A stretch of DNA of 64,000 nucleotides from Myxococcales bacterium (lineage in GTDB: Bacteria > Myxococcota_A > Polyangia > Polyangiales > Houyiibacteriaceae), in the NCBI GenBank assembly GCA_029863605.1, contig JAOTVB010000006.1, positions 124,001 to 188,000 on the forward strand. The letters run 5' to 3'. Positions 56,093-62,908 of the stretch are shown here, one piece after another. The position numbers were made by a program, and so were the translations under genes. Positions within the stretch are counted from its first letter, which is position 1, and every line of letters begins with the position of its first letter. The notes under the pieces are model-generated. The model saw nothing but the letters and a program-made list of their open reading frames with translations, made no database searches and was not told where the DNA came from.

Positions 56093-57280
56093 TCAAACCG
56101 TGCAGATCACCGATGAGCCGTGTCCGAAGAGGCCCTGGTTGACCGTCACCCCCGCCTTGGCGCCTTCGACTTGGCGACCTTCGGCTTGGCCGCGGAGTTG
56201 CCAGGTGAGCTCGCACACTTGGGCGATCGCCTGGGCGGGGACCGCTTCGCCGAAAGAAGCCAGGCCGCCACTTGGATTCACCGGGATGCGTCCGCCGATG
56301 GTCGTCTCGCCATCGCGCAAGAGCTTTTCGGCGTCGCCGGGCGGGCATAGGCCGATCTGCTCGTACCAATCGAGCTCGAGCGCAGTGGAGAGGTCATACA
56401 CCTCGGCGAGGCTCATGTCTTTGGGGCCGAGCGCTGCTTCCTCGTATGCGTCGTGCGCGATCGACTCTTTAAAACCGAGCTCCGGGAGGCCCACACCGGT
56501 TTTGGAGTCGGTGGCGAGGTTCGGCATTTCGATGATCGTATTCGGGTAGACCGGCGTGACCGTCGATACCGCCGCGATCTTCACGGGGTCGGTGGTGTGC
56601 TTGCGCGCGAAGTCCATGCTCGAAAGGACGAGGGCAGCGCCCCCGTCGCTGGTGGCGCAGATGTCGAGCAGATGGAGCGGGTCTGCGACCAGCGCTGAGC
56701 TCAGCACCTCTTCGAGGGGCACCTCTTTGCGGTACCGCGCATTCGGGTTGTGCAACCCGTGCTTCGCATTTTTGACTTTGACCGCCGCGAAATCTCGTTG
56801 GGTAGCGCCATGCACCGCCATCCGTCGCCGCGCATATAACCCGAAGTAAGTCGGGTTGGTGATGCCTTGAATGTGGAAGCGGAGCCAATCCGGGTCGTCG
56901 GGACGCTTTCCACCGGTCGGCGCAAAGAAACCCTTCGGGGCGGCATCCGCACCGATGACGAGAGCGACGTCACAGAGCCCCGCCAGGATGTGCGCGCGCG
57001 CCACGCTGATCGCCTGCGCGCCAGTCGCACATGCGCCGTACGAGCTGGACACCTTCGCGCCAGACCACCCGAGAGCCTGGGCGAAGGTCGCGCCCGCGAC
57101 GAAGCCCGGGTAACCATTGCGAATCGTGTCGCCACCTGCAACGAATTGGATGTCACGCCACCGAAGCCCCGCGTCGCGCAATGCGTCTTGCGCGGCTTTG
57201 ACCCCGTAGCGCACGAAGCTCTGCCCCCACTTCCCCCAGGGGTGCATCCCCACCCCGAGAACCGCGACGTCTTTGCTCAT
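56093..57280 (-). CDS. SCP-x-type thiolase / lipid-transfer thiolase
   Basis: The 395-residue thiolase-fold protein has the nucleophile C84 in SYGACATGAQA, a second-half NPSGGLASFGEAVPAQA segment and the C-terminal FGHGSSVI. The lack of the classical C-terminal cysteine motif and the pattern CATSDGGAALVLSS place it with SCP-x/Ltp2-like proteins. These cleave or retro-condense branched or steroid acyl-CoA together with a DUF35 partner. The ATG at 57280 overlaps the DUF35 stop (ATGA). Confidence 0.88.
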   Translation of the reverse strand: MSKDVAVLGVGMHPWGKWGQSFVRYGVKAAQDALRDAGLRWRDIQFVAGGDTIRNGYPGFVAGATFAQALGWSGAKVSSSYGACATGAQAISVARAHILAGLCDVALVIGADAAPKGFFAPTGGKRPDDPDWLRFHIQGITNPTYFGLYARRRMAVHGATQRDFAAVKVKNAKHGLHNPNARYRKEVPLEEVLSSALVADPLHLLDICATSDGGAALVLSSMDFARKHTTDPVKIAAVSTVTPVYPNTIIEMPNLATDSKTGVGLPELGFKESIAHDAYEEAALGPKDMSLAEVYDLSTALELDWYEQIGLCPPGDAEKLLRDGETTIGGRIPVNPSGGLASFGEAVPAQAIAQVCELTWQLRGQAEGRQVEGAKAGVTVNQGLFGHGSSVICTV

Positions 57281-57723
57281 GCTCCACCTACCGCGCCGTC
57301 GGTCGGTTTCCAGTTCCAGGTGAAGTAAACGTGCTCCTCGTCTTGGTAAAGCTCGCGAAGCACCAGCTCCATCGGCATCCCGGCCTCTAGCGCTTCGACG
57401 CCGACGCCGTCGGCAACCTGCCCGAGGATCGTGATCCCTTCGGCCTCGAGCTCCACGGCGGCGATCGCAAACGGCTCGAATGGATCCTTCGCCACAAACG
57501 GCGCCGGAGGCTGGTAGTTCGCGCTCGTGTACGACCACAGCGTGCCGGTGCGGCTGAGGTGTACCTCTTCGAGCGCGTCCTCGTCGCAGTCAGGGTTTCG
57601 ACAGAAGGTTCTTTCTGCGGGGAAGAAATAGGTGCCGCAGCCGCGACACCTGGTTCCGAGCAACCGCGGCTCGGGGGGGTCCATGGTGAAGAGGCCGTCG
57701 ACGGCTGGGACGTGGGTTTTCAT
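57277..57723 (-). CDS. DUF35 OB-fold protein with zinc ribbon
   Basis: The 148-residue protein has an N-terminal rubredoxin-like zinc ribbon (TRCRGCG, then FCRNPDC) and a C-terminal OB-fold (FAIAAVELEAEGITILGQV). Such proteins bind acyl-CoA and form complexes with SCP-x-type thiolases or HMG-CoA synthases. The coupled overlaps with the thiolase gene downstream and the hypothetical gene upstream support this partnership. Confidence 0.88.
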   Translation of the reverse strand: MKTHVPAVDGLFTMDPPEPRLLGTRCRGCGTYFFPAERTFCRNPDCDEDALEEVHLSRTGTLWSYTSANYQPPAPFVAKDPFEPFAIAAVELEAEGITILGQVADGVGVEALEAGMPMELVLRELYQDEEHVYFTWNWKPTDGAVGGA

Positions 57724-58403
57724 CCGGCCCTCGCAAAGGTCGCTTTGGTGCGCTCGAGAAGGTCGGTGAGGTCCTCGCGCAAGGCTTCGAGGCTATCCAA
57801 CGTCGCGCGCACGGTCGGCCGATGGAGGCCGTCGATCTCTTCGACGAATCTCTCGAGCCTTCTCGCGGTAGCCATGGCCCGCCGAATCTCTTCGATCTGC
57901 TCAGCGCCTTCGGGTTTTGGGTGAAAGACCGGATTGAAGCGCTTGCGCAATTCGGTGACCGGGGCTCCTTCTTCGAAGACGGCGTGGCGGAGCTCATCGA
58001 CTACTTCCTGGTCAACCACGCGTTGATCGGTTGCGCCATCGCGGTCCCCCCGTTGCAGTGCCTTCGCGAAGTAGTCGACCGCATCGCACGTCGGGATCCG
58101 TTCCATGAGGCCGTCTCGTTTTAGGATAGCCGGTGCATGCCGCTTGAGTGCGATATACGACCCGGTGAGCTTGTCCGCGGTGGCTCGCTTGATTTGGAGC
58201 TCGAGACTGCAGTAGCCGTAGAAGTCGTCGTAGCCCCACTTCACATACGCCTCGCGGTTTCGAACCTCGACCAGGGCCTCCGCCATCATGACCCAAGAGC
58301 GCTTGAACTCTCGGGCGCGCCGCACGACTTGGACTCGGAGCTCATCGGCCCCCCGAGCCTCGAGTGCGTCGGCCAATTCACCGAGCTTTTGGTCTATCCC
58401 CAT
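57720..58403 (-). CDS. Hypothetical helical protein coupled to DUF35/thiolase genes
   Basis: The 227-residue protein is largely helical, with LADALEARGADELRVQVVRRAREFKRSW, a YDDFYGYCSLEL segment and a C-terminal coiled-coil-like region (ARRLERFVEEIDGL, LREDLTDLLERTKATFA). I do not recognise the family. The ATGA overlap with the DUF35 gene puts it in the thiolase/exporter operon as first gene. The N-terminal half resembles DNA-binding or adaptor helices only loosely. Confidence 0.65.
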   Translation of the reverse strand: MGIDQKLGELADALEARGADELRVQVVRRAREFKRSWVMMAEALVEVRNREAYVKWGYDDFYGYCSLELQIKRATADKLTGSYIALKRHAPAILKRDGLMERIPTCDAVDYFAKALQRGDRDGATDQRVVDQEVVDELRHAVFEEGAPVTELRKRFNPVFHPKPEGAEQIEEIRRAMATARRLERFVEEIDGLHRPTVRATLDSLEALREDLTDLLERTKATFARAG

Positions 58404-58461
58404 CGGCGCTCTATACCACCGAAAGGCCTCGTTTTATATACGCCCCCAAGAGACCGTCGAA

Positions 58462-59289
58462 GTGCCACAGACCACCCCAGATAGACCGCGGATGCGCCGG
58501 CGCGCCGTAACCTCGATCCTGGCGTCGGAAGTAGTTAGCGATGTGGCCCAGAGGCTCGAGCGCCCGGGGATCGACATCATGCCCGTCAAGGGCGCTCTCT
58601 TTCAGCACTGGCTCTACGACGACCCAGCGGAGCGCGCGATGAGCGATGTGGACGTGCTGGTCCGCTCTGACCAGGCGCGGGTCGCCTACGCCATTCTCCA
58701 ACGGGCCGGGTACCGCCCGATGGGTCGTAGCAGGATCGGGGCGTTCGTGATGCGGAGCCCCTTCGGGTTGGCGCTGGACCTGCATTCGCAGCTTTTCGAT
58801 CGGACCCGTTACAAATTGCCCACAGCGGATGTCTTTTCGCGAAGCTCGCCCGATCGAGCCCTGTTCGGGGCCCTCGTGCGCCTGCCGTCGCCGCTCGATG
58901 CCTACGCGCACCTGATCGGCAAGTTCGGCAGCGACCATTTGAATGCGGGGTCCAAAGAACGTCTCGATGAAATCGCCAGGATGCCGGGGCGGATCGAAGC
59001 GTCCCCCGACATCGTTGCGCGTCATCTCGTCCACTGTGGCATGCGCCGTGTCGCCCGCTACGTCCTTCCGCTCGTGAGCGAGACCGTCGGGGACCCATTC
59101 GCCGCCAGAGTGCTCGGGCATCTCCCCCGGGACCCGGTCGGCGAGACGGTCGCCTCCATCGCGCGCCCCGTGCTGGCCCACGCAGGACCGTACTCGCGGA
59201 TCGGCGCAATCACCGCGCACCTGTTGAACGATTCACTCCCGTGCGGCCTGCGCTCCGGAGTCAGGTCCCTCGTCGCGCATTCTCGGTAA
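58462..59289 (+). CDS. Nucleotidyltransferase-fold protein of the RiPP-like cluster
   Basis: The product (275 residues from a GTG at 58462; an ATG at 58492 is possible) contains DIMPVKGALFQHWLY and ERAMSDVDVLVRSDQA, the KG and DxD motifs of the uncharacterised nucleotidyltransferase family found in several peptide-natural-product clusters, and then ALDLHSQLFDR. It converges on the precursor peptide gene with a six-base gap. In lasso-peptide clusters a similar protein can accompany the HPr-kinase-like enzyme. Here it is likely a tailoring or resistance enzyme; its substrate is unknown. Confidence 0.72.
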   Translation: MPQTTPDRPRMRRRAVTSILASEVVSDVAQRLERPGIDIMPVKGALFQHWLYDDPAERAMSDVDVLVRSDQARVAYAILQRAGYRPMGRSRIGAFVMRSPFGLALDLHSQLFDRTRYKLPTADVFSRSSPDRALFGALVRLPSPLDAYAHLIGKFGSDHLNAGSKERLDEIARMPGRIEASPDIVARHLVHCGMRRVARYVLPLVSETVGDPFAARVLGHLPRDPVGETVASIARPVLAHAGPYSRIGAITAHLLNDSLPCGLRSGVRSLVAHSR

Positions 59290-59295
59290 AGGGGC

Positions 59296-59463
59296 TCAGG
59301 AAGAAACGGGCCCGATCGGGCAGACCCCCGGGTTGCCTTTGGAAGTACTAGCTGTGCAGGCGGTTGCGACGGCCTCGAGCGGTTCACGGTACACGATGCG
59401 CGGCGGCTCATACGGCTCGCGGTCGACGGATTCGCTTCGTTCGGTTTTGGTCTTGCGCTCCAC
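59296..59463 (-). CDS. RiPP-like precursor peptide
   Basis: This 55-residue frame was found by reading downstream of the radical SAM gene. GAGGGG lies four bases before a GTG start at 59463, 14 bases after the radical SAM stop. Residues 1-33 are a charged leader containing two YxxP motifs, Y18-E-P-P21 and Y25-R-E-P28, followed by LEAVA. The presumed core, residues 34-55, is TACTASTSKGN then PGVCPIGPVSS, with C36 and C48. YxxP is the leader motif read by PqqD-like recognition proteins in lasso-peptide systems. It is the last gene of the maturase operon. The leader/core boundary and the modification are inference. Confidence 0.78.
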   Translation of the reverse strand: MERKTKTERSESVDREPYEPPRIVYREPLEAVATACTASTSKGNPGVCPIGPVSS

Positions 59464-59477
59464 TTCACCCCTCGCCG

Positions 59478-60545
59478 CTACAATACAGGAAGTCGGACCC
59501 TCGCGCGACCCGACTCGATTCGTTGCTGGGCCGCCGGATAGATGGCCAGCGGATCGCCCGAATACGTGTGGGCGGCGCCAGGGCAAAAGTTCGCGAGTAG
59601 GCCGGCGTCGCCGAAACCTTCCAGCATGCGCTGAGCCGCCTTCGTGGTTTCTCGTACCTCGCGAAGGGCGATCGACTCGGCCCAAATCTCGGTGACGCGG
59701 CGCTCGTGAAGGTTTCCCACCGGGATTCGCCATTGCACGCACGGCAGCACGTTGCCGTAAGGGTCCACTGTCAAGTTGTTGGAGCCTGCGCCGCAATGCT
59801 TGTCGGTCCCGTTCATCGTCTCACGCCTTGCGGATGCGATTCGCGAGTCTCCCGGATCAGTGTACGTTTCGGCGCTCCCATGCGGACGAGCCACTGCCCG
59901 TTCGTAGCTGGCCAGCCCCGCAGCGCTGGCCGTGATCCCAAGAGGGCTCGTGTCACCGTCGTCCCTGGGTTTGACCTCTGGGTCGATTTGAAGCGGAATC
60001 TCGAGCGAGTCACACAGCGCGAACATCGCTTCGACCTCGTTTTCGTTCCACGTCGTCAGCACGCTGTTGGCTTTCACTCGAAGACCGAGCATCTTCATCG
60101 TGCGAATGTTTGCGACGAGACGCTCGAAGCTTCCTGGCACCCGTGTTTGGCGATCGTGGGTGGTCGGTTTGGCTCCATGAAGGCTCACCTCGATGATGAA
60201 CGGGTCGACCTCGTCGCGAATCCGGCGAGCCACGTTTTCTTTGAGTGCGTGTCCGTTGCTCTTGAGGCGCACGACGAACCCGAGCTGTCGTGCATACCCG
60301 GCGATTTCGTAAAACTGCGGGTGGGCGAGTGGCTCGCCGCCGCTCAACGTCAAGTTGAGCGCTGAAAGAGAGGCCAAGTCCTCGAGGAGCGCTCGATATT
60401 GCGTGAGGCTCAGAGGCTGGCCTTCGAGAGCAAGGTCGTTGTAGCAAAAGGAGCAGTCGAGATTGCACGCATACGTCAGCTCCAACAGCACCGACATCAG
60501 GTGATTTCCGTTCCAGCTTCGTTTTATCGTATCGGAAAAGCTCAC
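59478..60545 (-). CDS. Radical SAM/SPASM peptide maturase
   Basis: The 355-residue enzyme has the SAM-cluster motif C27-N-L-D-C31-S-F-C34, the LTLSGGEPLAHP segment, and a C-terminal twitch/SPASM region with HCGAGSNNLTVDPYGNVLPC, an EIWAES segment and a last FCPG. This is typical of enzymes that make thioether or carbon-carbon crosslinks on ribosomal peptides. Its ATG overlaps the PqqD-like stop (ATGA), and a small peptide gene follows 14 bases after its stop. Only about three cysteines are evident in SPASM, fewer than in the seven-cysteine type. Confidence 0.92.
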   Translation of the reverse strand: MSFSDTIKRSWNGNHLMSVLLELTYACNLDCSFCYNDLALEGQPLSLTQYRALLEDLASLSALNLTLSGGEPLAHPQFYEIAGYARQLGFVVRLKSNGHALKENVARRIRDEVDPFIIEVSLHGAKPTTHDRQTRVPGSFERLVANIRTMKMLGLRVKANSVLTTWNENEVEAMFALCDSLEIPLQIDPEVKPRDDGDTSPLGITASAAGLASYERAVARPHGSAETYTDPGDSRIASARRETMNGTDKHCGAGSNNLTVDPYGNVLPCVQWRIPVGNLHERRVTEIWAESIALREVRETTKAAQRMLEGFGDAGLLANFCPGAAHTYSGDPLAIYPAAQQRIESGRARVRLPVL

Positions 60546-60823
60546 GATGCCTCGATCGCCCCGGCTTCGAGCAGCGCTTCGATGAGGGAATCGGCGTCGG
60601 CTCGTGCACGCGCGCGGTCTATCGCGTAGCGCTCGGTGATTGCCGTCACGACTTCGTCGATCGTCAAACGAGCCCCGAGCTGTTCGACGATGAACGCCCC
60701 TACGGGGTTGACTACCAAGACTTCGCCCGCCTTCTGCAAAACGAAGATCCCCTCGCCGTCGAGGACGCGAAACCGCGCGTGTGGGTCAACGCGATAGTGC
60801 TGGTTGGGGTCTATTGTATTCAC
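60542..60823 (-). CDS. PqqD-like RiPP recognition element protein
   Basis: The 93-residue product from the GTG at 60823 (GGAAGG upstream) has the PqqD fold pattern: YRVDPHARFRVLDGEGIFVLQKAG, VVNPVGAFIVEQL and IDEVVTAITERYAID, ending in a helical tail. Such proteins bind the leader of a precursor peptide and present it to the radical SAM enzyme. It overlaps the 3' end of the HPr-kinase-like gene by 38 bases and the start of the radical SAM gene by 4. An ATG at 60871 would add 16 residues without family support. Confidence 0.85.
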   Translation of the reverse strand: MNTIDPNQHYRVDPHARFRVLDGEGIFVLQKAGEVLVVNPVGAFIVEQLGARLTIDEVVTAITERYAIDRARARADADSLIEALLEAGAIEAS

Positions 60824-61652
60824 GATCCAACACCTTCCAAAAGGTCGTGTCCTTGGTGAATGAGAGGACACGCAGGGGAACCCGCCCGGTGAGCTGTACG
60901 GCGCGGTCGGTCAGCGGCTCGACGAGCATCGGGTCCGCGTTCACATAAGGGCACGATGCGACGATACGCGACACGGCTTCGGTTTGCGAGCAGGCCAGGA
61001 GGCCAGGCCTTGCGCCTTGCCGGAGGCCGAGCAGCCCGGTGAGAGGGAGGGGCGGAGTCGGCATCGGCATCTGGCCGAAGTCCCCTGCGAACGGCATTGC
61101 TTGAAGCCCGAATCCCTCCGCGGTGGCCATGACGGCGTTGAGCTCGTCGCTCAGGATTTGGAGCTGCAACTGATCGGCAAGGCCACAGAGGGTGCTTTTG
61201 CCCGCTCCGGATCGGCCACAGAACAAAAACCCGCGTTCGCCGTCGCTGAACGCCGCGCTATGCATGACCAGCGCCCCCTCAGCGAAGAGCCGATAGCTCA
61301 CGAGCACGCGGAAGAGATTCTCGAAGGCGTCCACGAACCATTCGTCGCTCTCGCAGGTGTGCATGTGCGTCCGGAGGGAGGCGCGATCGATGGTCGCCGA
61401 GAACCCGATGCCCTCGACCAATACGGTGGAGGGTTCATAGGCCACCGAAATCCGGTACTCGACAGGGCCGACGAGCTTGGGCATGAAGCGGTGCGGATCA
61501 GCGCTATGCAGCACTTCGACCTCGACATCGTGCCCGCACGCCTCGGCGCGCTCGAGCGCACCGAAACGCGCCCGGACGAGCTCCTCCTGCTCGGGCAGCA
61601 ATCCCGTGAGCCGATAGCGGCATTGAGCGAACTCGAGGGTGAGCGTGCTCAT
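60786..61652 (-). CDS. HPr-kinase-like protein (RiPP-associated)
   Basis: The 288-residue protein has an HPr kinase/phosphorylase-type P-loop, CGRSGAGKST (146-154 core), preceded by MHSAAF (H131) and followed by a short acidic ILSDE (168-170), and a C-terminal region rich in basic residues. Versions in lasso-peptide clusters phosphorylate the precursor's C-terminal serine. The peptide here also ends in two serines (S54, S55), which would fit. The phosphotransfer system has no other member nearby, so a carbohydrate-regulation role is unlikely. ATGA overlap with the S24/S26-like gene. Confidence 0.82.
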   Translation of the reverse strand: MSTLTLEFAQCRYRLTGLLPEQEELVRARFGALERAEACGHDVEVEVLHSADPHRFMPKLVGPVEYRISVAYEPSTVLVEGIGFSATIDRASLRTHMHTCESDEWFVDAFENLFRVLVSYRLFAEGALVMHSAAFSDGERGFLFCGRSGAGKSTLCGLADQLQLQILSDELNAVMATAEGFGLQAMPFAGDFGQMPMPTPPLPLTGLLGLRQGARPGLLACSQTEAVSRIVASCPYVNADPMLVEPLTDRAVQLTGRVPLRVLSFTKDTTFWKVLDREYNRPQPALSR

Positions 61653-62035
61653 CTCCGGCCTCCAAAGACCCGCCTGACGGCAGCCTTCGCGTATTTTTTT
61701 AGTGACCGGCCACGGTCAGCCAATGTCACATCGCACTCGACTCTGCCGACGATAGCGGTCGTGGCGCTACTCACGTCCGCACGTATGGCACTGTCTGCCT
61801 GCGTCAGCACGACGATGCCGTGAACGCTCGGCGCGTAACCCAAAAAGCGATGTACGTCCCAGTAGTCGTTTCTGCGCACGACCACGACATCTCCCGGCGC
61901 GTAGATTTTGCGCCTCTGCACGCGGACCGCTTCGCCGGTCGTCAGTGATTCCATACATGCGCCGCGAATTACGAACTCGACGATATCCCCGCGGCGCAGT
62001 CCCAGGTCCCCTAGGCTCGATCGTCCCCCTTGCAT
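61649..62035 (-). CDS. S24/S26 peptidase-like protein with altered catalytic site
   Basis: The 128-residue protein follows the layout of signal peptidase/LexA-like S24/S26 proteins: RRGDIVEFVIRGACMESL, YAPGDVVVVRRND and TTAIVGRVECDV. Where the family has a serine-methionine (GxSM), this protein has C27-M28. The later lysine-glycine-aspartate motif is replaced by LTQADSA, so the Ser/Lys dyad is missing. It may be a cysteine peptidase, a pseudo-enzyme or a binding module. It is the first gene of the RiPP-like operon, with a weak promoter candidate (TTGAGT-N17-TACGAG, 62136-62108) upstream. Confidence 0.7.
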   Translation of the reverse strand: MQGGRSSLGDLGLRRGDIVEFVIRGACMESLTTGEAVRVQRRKIYAPGDVVVVRRNDYWDVHRFLGYAPSVHGIVVLTQADSAIRADVSSATTAIVGRVECDVTLADRGRSLKKYAKAAVRRVFGGRR

Positions 62036-62097
62036 TTCGGCTGCAAAGAATACCAGACGGAAGGTGTCTGCACCCGGCCCCCAGGGTGAGCATGCTC

Positions 62098-62117
62098 AAG
62101 TTAACTACTCGTAACTT
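62098..62117. promoter_or_regulatory. Inverted repeat at the RiPP-like operon promoter
   Basis: AAGTTA-N8-TAACTT is a 6-bp-arm inverted repeat in an AT-rich stretch that overlaps the minus-strand -10 candidate (62108-62113) of the S24/S26-like gene. It would suit a repressor site. No regulator gene is adjacent except those beyond the RNA-binding protein gene. Confidence 0.4.
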
Positions 62118-62144
62118 TTGTGCATTTGTGACTCAAAATACCTC

Positions 62145-62290
62145 TTGACAACCGTGTTCCCGAAGCTTTACCGTAAGACTGTCGGTGGCTGATCAGCGAC
62201 CCTCCGACACAGGGCAAATCGAATCACACTCCTTGGGGGTTCAACACAACGGGCACTCGGGCGGGGTTCACACCTCGCCCGAGATTTTTT
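62145..62290 (+). ncRNA. Candidate small RNA with its own promoter and terminator
   Basis: The 335-base stretch between the RiPP-like operon and the RRM gene holds a plus-strand promoter-like pair, TTGACA (62145-62150) and TACCGT (62169-62174, 18-base spacer), and 80 bases later a strong terminator. A transcript of about 110 bases from near 62181 would contain a GCTGATCAGC palindrome flanked by pairing GTCGG and CCGAC, and no good reading frame. No annotated gene uses this terminator on the plus strand. I see no match to a known RNA family. Confidence 0.5.
62256..62290 (+). terminator. Strong intrinsic terminator
   Basis: Arms 62256-62266 and 62273-62283 pair over 11 bases (one G-U) around TTCACA, followed by ATTTTTT. 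Polarity is plus strand; on the minus strand no T-tract follows, though it could weakly end the RRM transcript. It defines the 3' end of the candidate small RNA. Confidence 0.85.
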
Positions 62291-62370
62291 AAGCCGTTGT
62301 CGTTCTTCGGCAGGGTGATGGTTGCCGTCGCGTTTGGGTTGCGAGTCGCGGCCTGTCGGAGTCGGGCAGA

Positions 62371-62805
62371 CTAGAGGCTGCGCTTCTTGCCGCGAAGCCC
62401 ACGCCGGCTGCCCTTGGCACGCTTGGGCTTCTCGTAGCCGCCGCGGTCGTCATGGCCGCCCCGGTTGTAGCTGCCACGATCATCATAGCCGCCCTGGTTG
62501 TCGTAGCCGCCAGGGTCTCTCGGCGGCCCGAAGTCGCGTCGTGGGCGCGGTTGGCGCGGACGATCCTCGGCGATATCTAGGCGCAGCGCACGGCCGGCAA
62601 CCTCTCGTCCGTGGATTTTCTCTACCGCTTCGGCGGCGTGCTCCTCGGCTGCGAATCGCACGAACGCGAATCCTCGGGGCCTCCCGGTTTCGCGATCCTT
62701 GGGGATGTGAACGTCTACGACTTCGCCTATTTCCCCGAAGAGCTCGCGTAGCTGCTGGTCGGTGGTTCCAAAGTCGAGGTTCCCTACGAATATCTTGCTT
62801 GAGAT
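62371..62805 (-). CDS. RRM RNA-binding protein, probable AUC start
   Basis: The 144-residue protein has one RNA-recognition motif with RNP2 IFVGNL (5-10) and RNP1 RGFAFVRF near residue 50, then a Gly/Arg/Tyr-rich tail with repeated GGY and DDRG units and a basic end. The frame contains no ATG, GTG or TTG before RNP2. The codon at the expected start (giving xSSKIFVGNL) is ATC at 62805, and GGAG sits exactly six bases upstream. Starting at the first canonical codon (62661) would destroy the RRM. So a rare AUC start, as AUU in infC, or a sequence error in one base must be assumed. Confidence 0.82.
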   Translation of the reverse strand: MSSKIFVGNLDFGTTDQQLRELFGEIGEVVDVHIPKDRETGRPRGFAFVRFAAEEHAAEAVEKIHGREVAGRALRLDIAEDRPRQPRPRRDFGPPRDPGGYDNQGGYDDRGSYNRGGHDDRGGYEKPKRAKGSRRGLRGKKRSL

Positions 62806-62827
62806 GACTTGCTCCGTTCTCGAATTA

Positions 62828-62845
62828 GCCCCTCGGTGTTGGGGC
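62828..62845 (-). promoter_or_regulatory. Hairpin in the leader of the RRM gene
   Basis: GCCCC-N8-GGGGC forms a stable 5-bp G/C stem shortly upstream of the GGAG and AUC start of the RRM gene. It could be a protein-binding or autoregulatory structure. The rest of 62806-62908 shows nothing recognised. Confidence 0.35.
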
Positions 62846-62908
62846 CGGTTGTGAGTCTAAGTGTTGAAGGGTAGCTTAGTTTCGACGAATAGTCAGGGAG
62901 CGCCCCGA

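Noticed and set aside
62200..62225. Short CACAGGGCAAA match resembling a c-di-GMP (GEMM-I) riboswitch
   Set aside because: The following conserved block (GACGCAAAGCC with the second stem) is missing and no gene lies downstream on that strand before the terminator.
62430..62520. Repeated GTAGCCGCC-like units resembling a short direct-repeat array
   Set aside because: They encode the GGY/DDRG repeats of the RRM protein tail; spacing is irregular, so not CRISPR.
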